From: Legionellales bacterium UBA4759
GTDB taxonomy: Bacteria > Pseudomonadota > Gammaproteobacteria > Legionellales > Legionellaceae
Length of the DNA stretch: 20,602 bases
Assembly (NCBI GenBank): GCA_002403515.1
Contig: DHHZ01000097.1
Location: 1 to 20,602 of the forward strand
Direction: 5' to 3'
Below the pieces are notes generated by a model. That model did not search any database and was not told where the DNA came from. It saw only the letters and a program-made list of their open reading frames with translations. Positions within the stretch are counted from its first letter, which is position 1. Each line of letters opens with the position of its first letter. Of this stretch, positions 15,006-20,602 are shown in pieces. Made by a program: the position numbers and the translations under genes.

Positions 15006-15467
15006 ATGACTACTGAAACTTCATTAATAAGAACCATTCTTTTAGAAGGCAAAGCTCATACTCAGTCTGAAATCCAGCAAGCCTTACAAAAACAAGGGAT
15101 AACTTGCAGTCAACCAAAAATTTCACGCTTACTTCATCAAATTGGCGCTGTAAAAATTGTAGACCCTCATGGCAAAACACAATATCGTCTTCCTCATGAA
15201 ACAGGCCTTATTCATGAGTTAAGCTCGCCAAAAGAAAAAGAATTTATTAAACTGTGGGTACTTGGCATCGAATCTAACGAAACCATGATTGTGATTCATA
15301 CCACACCTGGCTCTGCTGCTATGGTCGCACGCATCATTGATTTAAATCGTCTTGCTTTGAATGTGCTGGGAACCATTGCCGGTGATGACACCATCTTTGT
15401 TATACCTCAGAGTATTTCTGAAATTCAAAAGACAAAAACCGCTATTACCCATTTATTACAACTTTAA
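15006..15467 (+). CDS. argR: Arginine repressor ArgR
   Basis: Hexameric DNA-binding regulator that uses L-arginine as co-repressor. The N-terminal winged helix-turn-helix (1-65) has the recognition helix SQPKISRLLHQIGAVKI (35-51). The C-terminal domain (75-153) carries HTTPGSAAMVARIID (98-112) for arginine binding and trimer contacts and the hallmark GTIAGDDTIFVIP (122-134), with Asp 127 and 128. An upstream ATG at 14988 would add six residues, but the one at 15006 has GTGAGG 5 bases before it and gives 153 residues, close to E. coli ArgR (156), so I prefer it. No arginine biosynthesis genes are in the window. ArgR boxes just upstream suggest it controls the divergent membrane protein gene and perhaps itself. 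Confidence 0.93.
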   Translation: MTTETSLIRTILLEGKAHTQSEIQQALQKQGITCSQPKISRLLHQIGAVKIVDPHGKTQYRLPHETGLIHELSSPKEKEFIKLWVLGIESNETMIVIHTTPGSAAMVARIIDLNRLALNVLGTIAGDDTIFVIPQSISEIQKTKTAITHLLQL

Positions 15468-15496
15468 ACTTTGCTTAATCATTCTCTCAAAAAAAT

Positions 15497-15525
15497 TTGT
15501 AAACAGTTTTTAAACAAACTATAAT
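15497..15525 (+). promoter_or_regulatory. yajQ promoter
   Basis: TTGTAA (15497-15502), an exact 17-base spacer and a perfect TATAAT (15520-15525). The leader to the yajQ ATG is about 24 bases, with GAGGA before the start. Confidence 0.6.
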
Positions 15526-15555
15526 TTTTTTTTATATTTTACCGAGGAATCATTT

Positions 15556-16041
15556 ATGCCTTCTTTTGATATTGTCTGCGAACTTGATCAAGTCAATCTT
15601 CGCCATGTGGTCGATAACACCCAACGTGAAGTTTCTAATCGTTTTGATTTTAAAGGAATTACTGCAACTTCTGAATTAAAAGAAAAGACTGTCACTTTAA
15701 CCACTGAATCTGAATTCCAAGTGCAACAGATGGAGGGCGTATTTCGGGCGCAATGTGCACGTCTTCATTTAAATTTAACCGGCGTAGAGTTTCCAGAAGA
15801 ACCGGACCACTCAGGCAAGTTTTACTCACTAAAAATTGAATTTAAAGAAGGAATTGATCAAGATTGTGCAAAGCAAATCACAAAATTTTTAAAAGAAAGT
15901 AAATTAAAAATTCAAAGCAGTATTCAAGGTGATAAGGTACGAATTACAGGGAAAAGTCGCGACGATCTTCAATCTACGATTGCCCTATTAAAACAACAAG
16001 AATTTGATAGACCATTACAATTTAATAATTTCCGAGATTAA
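15556..16041 (+). CDS. yajQ: YajQ-family nucleotide-binding protein (UPF0234)
   Basis: Small cytosolic protein with two ferredoxin-like halves that binds nucleotides or RNA; a Xanthomonas homologue is a cyclic di-GMP effector. The N-terminus MPSFDIVCEL, with VVDNTQREVSNRFDFKG (18-34), and the end of the protein (KLKIQSSIQGDKVRITGKSRDDLQ and LLKQQEFDRPLQFNNFRD) are diagnostic. 161 residues is the normal size. GAGGA precedes the ATG at good distance. It is a single-gene unit between its own promoter and a strong terminator at its stop codon. Whether this protein senses cyclic di-GMP here cannot be told from sequence. Confidence 0.95.
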   Translation: MPSFDIVCELDQVNLRHVVDNTQREVSNRFDFKGITATSELKEKTVTLTTESEFQVQQMEGVFRAQCARLHLNLTGVEFPEEPDHSGKFYSLKIEFKEGIDQDCAKQITKFLKESKLKIQSSIQGDKVRITGKSRDDLQSTIALLKQQEFDRPLQFNNFRD

Positions 16042-16067
16042 AAAACTTGCGCATAGCGCAAGTTTTT
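16041..16067. terminator. Bidirectional terminator between yajQ and sulP
   Basis: Perfect 12-bp inverted repeat AAAAACTTGCGC (16041-16052) and GCGCAAGTTTTT (16056-16067) with a 3-base loop. The A/T ends give a U tract in both directions. It serves the convergent yajQ and sulP genes and overlaps both stop codons. Confidence 0.9.
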
Positions 16068-17658
16068 ATATTAACTCTATATTGGCATCGCCAATTTTTT
16101 CCCACAAACCAAATCGTTGTAGACGTTTTTGAATTAAAGTGTTTACACCGATTACTTTGACATGGATATCTTTTTGTTGCCATTGCATAATAAACTTTTC
16201 CAATAATTTAAGCGCGGTAATATCCATCATAGGGACCCAACCAAATTCGATGACCACTTGTTTAACTGGGCGTTGATGCGCTTCTATAGCTTGTTCAAGA
16301 CGCTCAATTGCACCGAAAAAGACAGGACCTTGTAAGCGAAATTTTACTATACCTTGGGTCTCTTCAAGATTATCTTCACTCATCTCTTGCAAATGATGCA
16401 ATTCAACATCCAAGCTTTTAGACATTTTAAAGAAAAAATATAAAATTGCTAACAATACACCAATTTGTACTGCAAAAACCAAATCCACAGTCACGGTTAG
16501 GAAAAATGTCACCAACATTATTAAAACATCACTTTTAGGCGCTGTTTTAAACATTTGAATACAATGAGGCAGTTCTGACATGTTCCAACAAACAACAAAC
16601 AAAACCGAAGCCAATACAGCCAAAGGAATATGACTGGCCAAAGGTGCTAGAAACAAAAGTATAGCAACTAAAGTTAAGCCATGCATGACTCCTGCAATTG
16701 GATTGGTACCACCATTTCGAATATTGGTAGCTGTTCTTGCAATAGCGCCTGTCGCCGCAAACCCATTGAATAAAGGCGCCAAGAGATTGGCAAGACCTTG
16801 GCCAATTAACTCTTGGTTAGCATCATGGCGCTGATTGGTCATACCATCTGCAACCACCGCAGACAACAATGATTCAATAGCACCCAATAATGCAATAGAA
16901 AATGCTGGACCAATTAATGTGACACACTGAGCCCATGTCCAATTGGGCCATTGTAAAGTAGGTAAGCCACTTGGGATACCACCATATGCTTTACCTATGG
17001 TCATCACCGTTGGCATTTTAAGAAAATATTGAATGAGTGTGACAACCAGTAATGCAATTAAGGTGCCAGGAACTTTTTTCAACCCTGGGAGCTTAGGGGC
17101 AAATAATGTTAATAAAAGACCTAAACCTGCCAAAAGCGAAGTTGGTAAATCGATTTGGGGGAATGCTTGTAGTGTGTGCCATAATTTTTCATGAAAATGA
17201 TGACCGCTAACCGCAGGTAACCCAAAAAATGCCGGCCACTGACCGACCCATATAACGAGCGCGACACCCGCGGTAAACCCAAGAATCACCGGATAGGGAA
17301 TAAATCGCATGACAGCGCCCAGTCGCAATAGCCCCATCAAAATAAGCATTCCACCCGCCATTAAGGTTGCCAATTGCAACCCCGCCATGCCATATTGTGC
17401 GGTGATTCCAGATAAAATAACAATAAAAGCACCGGTTGGTCCGGCAATTTGCACACGACTACCGCCGAATAAAGAGACAATAATCCCGGCGACGATTGCT
17501 GTATAGATACCTTGTTCAGGCTTTGCGCCAGAGGCGATTGCAAATGCCATTGCTAAAGGTAATGCCACTATCCCAACAATTGCGCCAGCTATGATATTTG
17601 AGAGCCAGGTTTTTTTACCCATAAGGCCACCTCGATAACACGCTTTTAACATCTTCAT
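16066..17658 (-). CDS. SulP (SLC26-type) anion transporter with STAS domain
   Basis: Inner-membrane anion carrier; family substrates include sulfate, bicarbonate and C4-dicarboxylates. The N-terminal transport domain carries the signature IVALPLAMAFAIASGAKPEQ (30-49), GIYTAIVAG and FGGSRVQIAGPTGAF (64-78). About 12 to 14 membrane segments run to near residue 420, followed by a cytoplasmic STAS domain (about 437-530, with GPVFFGAIERLEQAI and VIEFGWVPMMDITALKLLEKF). 530 residues is typical. AGGAG lies 6 bases before the ATG, fixing the start. Neighbours give no clue to the substrate: convergent yajQ and divergent queF. Lack of sulfur-assimilation genes nearby and the short form make bicarbonate or sulfate equally open. 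Confidence 0.92.
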   Translation of the reverse strand: MKMLKACYRGGLMGKKTWLSNIIAGAIVGIVALPLAMAFAIASGAKPEQGIYTAIVAGIIVSLFGGSRVQIAGPTGAFIVILSGITAQYGMAGLQLATLMAGGMLILMGLLRLGAVMRFIPYPVILGFTAGVALVIWVGQWPAFFGLPAVSGHHFHEKLWHTLQAFPQIDLPTSLLAGLGLLLTLFAPKLPGLKKVPGTLIALLVVTLIQYFLKMPTVMTIGKAYGGIPSGLPTLQWPNWTWAQCVTLIGPAFSIALLGAIESLLSAVVADGMTNQRHDANQELIGQGLANLLAPLFNGFAATGAIARTATNIRNGGTNPIAGVMHGLTLVAILLFLAPLASHIPLAVLASVLFVVCWNMSELPHCIQMFKTAPKSDVLIMLVTFFLTVTVDLVFAVQIGVLLAILYFFFKMSKSLDVELHHLQEMSEDNLEETQGIVKFRLQGPVFFGAIERLEQAIEAHQRPVKQVVIEFGWVPMMDITALKLLEKFIMQWQQKDIHVKVIGVNTLIQKRLQRFGLWEKIGDANIELI

Positions 17659-17696
17659 ATTATCTCCTTAAAAAAACACCCTTATTGTAACATAAA

Positions 17697-17726
17697 TTGA
17701 CTGCGAATTCGAATATGTGTTTTAAT
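17697..17726 (+). promoter_or_regulatory. queF promoter
   Basis: TTGACT (17697-17702, five of six), an 18-base spacer and TTTAAT (17721-17726, five of six). The predicted start near 17733 gives a leader of about 29 bases to the ATG at 17762, too short to hold a preQ1 riboswitch. Confidence 0.5.
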
Positions 17727-17761
17727 ATCAGGCATTCGGAACAAATTTGATCAAATCATCC

Positions 17762-18601
17762 ATGAGTGACATATTTATAGAACATCCTGATTTAGAATTG
17801 GGAAAACATTCAGCTTATGAGCATCATTACAATCCAGATAAACTCTTTCCGATTCGTCGAGATGAAAAAAGACTAGAGATTGGCGTCAATCCTCAAGTTT
17901 TACCTTTTTATGGCTTTGATTTATGGAATCATTATGAAGTCTCTTGGCTTAATGATAAAGGCAAGCCCATGGTTGGGATTGCAGAGATTATTTACGATTG
18001 CCACTCCCCTTGCATCATCGAATCCAAATCCATGAAATTGTATTTTAATACATTTAATCAAACACATATAGAAAATTTTCAATCATTAATTCACATGATT
18101 GAAAAAGACCTTACTGCAGCTATTCAACATCCTGTAAAAGTCCATATCTACACCCCAGATGATACCAGTTACTTGCAAAATACTGCGCAATTTTCTGGAA
18201 CACTGATTGATAATCTGGATGTGGTTTGCAATGAATATGTGGTGAATCCAAAGTTGCTCATGACTGAAGAAACTCAGGTGCAAGAAACCTTGGTTTCCAA
18301 TTTACTTAAATCCAATTGTTTGGTGACTTATCAACCTGACTGGGGTAGTGTACAAATAGCTTATCGTGGCAAAAAAATTAATCATGAAAGTTTATTAAAA
18401 TACTTGGTATCTTTTAGAAATCACAATGAGTTTCACGAGCAATGCATTGAACGCATCTTTGTGGATATCATGCAACATTGTCATCCCGAATCACTCACGG
18501 TGTACGGGCGTTATACAAGACGTGGCGGCGTGGATATCAATCCAATCCGCTCTACAGAAAAAAATATTAATATTCCTAGATTGCGACTCATTCGACAATA
18601 A
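17762..18601 (+). CDS. queF: NADPH-dependent 7-cyano-7-deazaguanine reductase QueF (long form)
   Basis: Reduces preQ0 nitrile to preQ1 amine, the last free-base step of queuosine synthesis. This is the two-domain form of Gammaproteobacteria. The N-terminal half has the substrate and NADPH motif IESKSMKLY, then FNQT. The C-terminal half has the catalytic Cys in KSNCLVTYQPDWGS, SFRNHNEFHEQC and GRYTRRGGVDINP. Similarity to the E. coli protein (282 residues) is strong over the whole length. A TTG at 17747 is in frame and would give 284 residues, but the ATG at 17762 (279 residues) fits the family N-terminus better; neither has a clear Shine-Dalgarno. It converges on glsA with only a 2-base gap. 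Confidence 0.95.
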   Translation: MSDIFIEHPDLELGKHSAYEHHYNPDKLFPIRRDEKRLEIGVNPQVLPFYGFDLWNHYEVSWLNDKGKPMVGIAEIIYDCHSPCIIESKSMKLYFNTFNQTHIENFQSLIHMIEKDLTAAIQHPVKVHIYTPDDTSYLQNTAQFSGTLIDNLDVVCNEYVVNPKLLMTEETQVQETLVSNLLKSNCLVTYQPDWGSVQIAYRGKKINHESLLKYLVSFRNHNEFHEQCIERIFVDIMQHCHPESLTVYGRYTRRGGVDINPIRSTEKNINIPRLRLIRQ

Positions 18602-18603
18602 AC

Positions 18604-19527
18604 TTAAGGGGTGGCAAAATGCCATCCTGTCTCAATGGAGAGTTGCTCAAGCATGATTTCTCCACGAATGCTATTGCCTTTGGTGTTCACGCGTGGACTT
18701 AATACCACAATACCTGCTTTACCTGGCATCACTGCGATAGTATAACCCGATACACCACTTTTAGCAGGCAGGCCTGTTCGCACCATGTGAGTGCCGGTCT
18801 CATCATACAATCCACAAGTTGCCATAATAGACAGTATAATTTGACTTGTTTTTAAAGAAATAACTTGTTCTTGAGTTACTGGGTCTTTACCACCATTGGC
18901 AAGTAAGCTTGGCAAATACAGCATTTGTTCTAGGCTTGCTTCATAGGAGCACAAACTAAAATACAAATCCAATGTTTCTGTCACAGAATTTCCCAGATTT
19001 TGCCGACTCAACAAAAGATATGCCAAGGCTCGATTTCTATCACCTGTTCGTTTTTCGGAGGCAAATACCAAAGGATTAATACTCAACCTTTGATTAAACA
19101 ATGTTTGTGTCCAACGCTCTAGCCAGGCAAACTGTTGCTCAACCATGCCAGGTATTCTTGAACATAATGCAATTGCACCTGCATTGAGCATTGGATTTGA
19201 TGGTTTTGGCCCAAAACGCTCTAAACGCGTAATTGAAGCAAAATCATCGCCCGATGGTTCTACTTTCACCCATTCTAAAACCTGCTCAACACCATATTCT
19301 TCTAAGAGGCCAATCAATGGAATTAATTTACCGGTGGATTGTAAGGTAATTGATGAGCAAGGCATATTAGAGAAAGATTGAATATTACCATTGAGCTCTT
19401 GCACAGCAATTGCCGTTAGGTTTTTATCAACATTTGCAAGTTCTGGGATGTAATTAGCCGTATCGCCTTCATCACTGTGCTCAGCAACATTTACAATTCT
19501 TTTTAATAAATCTTTGGTAATTATCAT
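18604..19527 (-). CDS. glsA: Glutaminase
   Basis: Hydrolyses L-glutamine to glutamate and ammonia; serine-dependent beta-lactamase-like fold, cytosolic. The catalytic SxxK is S64-T-G-K67 (LQSTGKL). Other active-site residues are in NPMLNAGAI (111-119, Asn 115), Glu 158 and Asn 165 (SEKRTGDRN), Tyr 189, LANGGKDP (209-216), Tyr 241 and AKSGVSG (255-261). 307 residues matches the bacterial family. The stretch around the nucleophile (SSITLQSTGKLIPL) differs from the common QSISKVFSL, so this belongs to a somewhat divergent branch. Ammonia release may help acid tolerance, as in other bacteria (inference). It starts with ATG after a GGAC, behind its own promoter. Confidence 0.94.
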   Translation of the reverse strand: MIITKDLLKRIVNVAEHSDEGDTANYIPELANVDKNLTAIAVQELNGNIQSFSNMPCSSITLQSTGKLIPLIGLLEEYGVEQVLEWVKVEPSGDDFASITRLERFGPKPSNPMLNAGAIALCSRIPGMVEQQFAWLERWTQTLFNQRLSINPLVFASEKRTGDRNRALAYLLLSRQNLGNSVTETLDLYFSLCSYEASLEQMLYLPSLLANGGKDPVTQEQVISLKTSQIILSIMATCGLYDETGTHMVRTGLPAKSGVSGYTIAVMPGKAGIVVLSPRVNTKGNSIRGEIMLEQLSIETGWHFATP

Positions 19528-19556
19528 GGATGTCCATTAAATAAAGCTATAGTTTT

Positions 19557-19586
19557 ATTTTAGCACATATAAAGTTTCTAGCCCAA
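19557..19586 (-). promoter_or_regulatory. glsA promoter
   Basis: On the minus strand TTGGGC (19581-19586), an 18-base spacer and TAAAAT (19557-19562) with a TGC extension. The predicted start is about 20-25 bases before the glsA ATG. The rest of the 183-base gap between glsA and the upstream gene shows no ORF or terminator. Confidence 0.45.
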
Positions 19587-19710
19587 ATAAAATAAATTTT
19601 GCACGCAAGAATACTCTTTGATGACAATATCAATAACATGAATAACGCATAGTTGTAGGAATTAAAAAGCAAACCAAACTGGTATCATCTGCTAAAATAT
19701 TGGGAAATAA

Positions 19711-20602
19711 TTATTCTGATTTAAAAATTTTTAAAATATCATCCATAAATATTCTTGGTACCAATAAGCCAATACCAATTGCCAAAAAAATCAACATCGA
19801 CATGATGCCTTGATAAAGCGTATCACTCAATAAAACAAATGTTACTTGATTGTTTTGGGTCAATTGTATAAATCCACTGGCCATTCTAAACAAATACACT
19901 CCGGGAATCATCGAGACAACTGCAGCAAAACCGCCAGCTGCAAACGGCAAATATTTACGATGTGAAATCCAGGTTAATATGACGCCTACAAAAAGACCAG
20001 CTAAAAAGGTTCCACCAACTACACTGAAATCAAAATTTGCTATCGCTTCCCATCGAAGAGCGTGCGCAATCATTCCCACCAAAGCAGGTAAAAAAATTAA
20101 TTTCAAAGGCATAGAGAAAAAAATACAATAAGACATCACTGCAAAGCAGGCTGCGATAATATCGCTTGATAGAGGTGCCAATACTGTGCTTTTAGCCGCC
20201 ACAGATAAAGTGCCACCTAAGACACTAAGACCAATCAATAAGCCTGTAATAATTGCAAGGCATACCAACGTCGCATAAATAATTCGACAAAACCCTAAGT
20301 CCATTCGAGCTCTTATCAAATCTAAAAAACCATTTAAAAAGTGTGGGCCAGGAATAAGAACCATACAAGGACAAACAGCAATTAAATACAAAGCATTGTT
20401 ATGGTGCATGAGAATTGCTCCCAAAAGGCCAGCAATCAATGCCGCATAAAAAGGTTGCACAAATAAATTAGAACTTATTTTTGCCAAATAACGTCGACAA
20501 AAACCTCCCAAGCTTGCAATGATAAAAATATATAAAGCGCCAATCCAATAATTTAATCCGAAAATAACGCCTAATGCGACTTGTAGTGCACCCCTAAAAA
20601 AC
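19711..20602 (-). CDS. ThrE-like threonine/serine exporter, 5' end beyond the window
   Basis: Inner-membrane protein with about nine hydrophobic segments, resembling the membrane domain of the ThrE/DUF1212 exporter family. LIPGPHFLNGFLDLIRARMDLG and AGGFAAVVSMIPGVYLFRMASG are the matching stretches; both repeat halves contain a PG motif before a helix. The frame has no stop between the TTG at 20511 and the window end; reading on gives FFRGALQVALGVIFGLNYWIGALYIF-type hydrophobic sequence continuous with the rest. So the gene is cut by the edge and has at least 297 residues here. The cytoplasmic N-terminal part of full ThrE (about 100 or more residues) would lie outside. Substrate threonine/serine is from the family only. 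Confidence 0.75.
   Translation of the reverse strand, partial: FFRGALQVALGVIFGLNYWIGALYIFIIASLGGFCRRYLAKISSNLFVQPFYAALIAGLLGAILMHHNNALYLIAVCPCMVLIPGPHFLNGFLDLIRARMDLGFCRIIYATLVCLAIITGLLIGLSVLGGTLSVAAKSTVLAPLSSDIIAACFAVMSYCIFFSMPLKLIFLPALVGMIAHALRWEAIANFDFSVVGGTFLAGLFVGVILTWISHRKYLPFAAGGFAAVVSMIPGVYLFRMASGFIQLTQNNQVTFVLLSDTLYQGIMSMLIFLAIGIGLLVPRIFMDDILKIFKSE

Noticed and set aside
17747..17761. TTG start for queF
   Set aside because: No clear Shine-Dalgarno supports it and it lies very near the predicted transcription start; the ATG at 17762 fits the family N-terminus.
17659..17761. preQ1 riboswitch before queF
   Set aside because: The leader after the predicted promoter is only about 29 bases and shows no stem followed by an A-rich pseudoknot strand.
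18608..18628. Hairpin GGGGTGGCA-aaa-TGCCATCCT between convergent queF and glsA
   Set aside because: The stem is good (one or two G-T pairs), but no U tract follows on either strand and it lies in the last codons of glsA, so I do not call it an intrinsic terminator.
20509..20511. TTG at 20511 as start of the ThrE-like gene
   Set aside because: The frame stays open and hydrophobic to the window end, so the true start is almost certainly outside.
1..20602. Mobile element, CRISPR, toxin-antitoxin or defence island
   Set aside because: Nearly all genes are recognised housekeeping functions, and I found no transposase, integrase, repeat array, terminal inverted repeats or attachment-site duplication next to the tRNA fragment.

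Overview
The window looks like chromosomal DNA of an AT-rich gammaproteobacterium. The set Pal-CpoB-QueE, FtsB next to enolase, YajQ, ArgR and the long (two-domain) QueF is typical of Gammaproteobacteria. A mevalonate pathway with class II HMG-CoA reductase and type 2 (FMN) IPP isomerase is unusual in that class and points to the Legionellales (Legionella/Coxiella/Berkiella-like). The placement is inferred from gene content and was not tested by database search. Almost everything is housekeeping. I see no insertion sequence, prophage, CRISPR array or toxin-antitoxin pair, and no gene-free stretch over 300 bases.

Layout. Left edge, minus strand: the 5' end of a tRNA (probably Lys), then a tight operon (read right to left) of IPP isomerase, HMG-CoA reductase and a short GHMP kinase, probably phosphomevalonate kinase (87-3254). 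Divergent from it, 3433-6826 encodes a complete MCE/Mla-type lipid transport system: STAS-MlaE permease, MlaF ATPase, MlaD-like protein and a PqiC-like lipoprotein. An MFS carrier follows. Next come pal with its own terminator, then cpoB-queE-mevalonate diphosphate decarboxylase-mevalonate kinase, with 4-base overlaps at the cpoB/queE and decarboxylase/kinase joins. On the minus strand lie eno-ftsB (ftsB overlaps the mevalonate kinase tail to tail) and an unrecognised multi-pass membrane protein. Its promoter region, shared with divergent argR, carries two ARG boxes at the canonical 3-bp spacing. The right side holds yajQ, a SulP anion transporter, queF, glutaminase, and a ThrE-like exporter cut by the window edge.

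How the genes work together. Five of the six enzymes needed from acetoacetyl-CoA to IPP/DMAPP are here, split over two operons on opposite strands; only HMG-CoA synthase is missing. QueE and QueF are two steps of queuosine precursor synthesis. Pal, CpoB and the MCE system all serve the cell envelope. The most interesting regulatory observation is the ArgR operator placed over the promoter of the orphan membrane protein. The most unusual structural observations are the leaders of cpoB and mlaE, where a hairpin and a tiny ORF lie between a Shine-Dalgarno-like sequence and the gene start.
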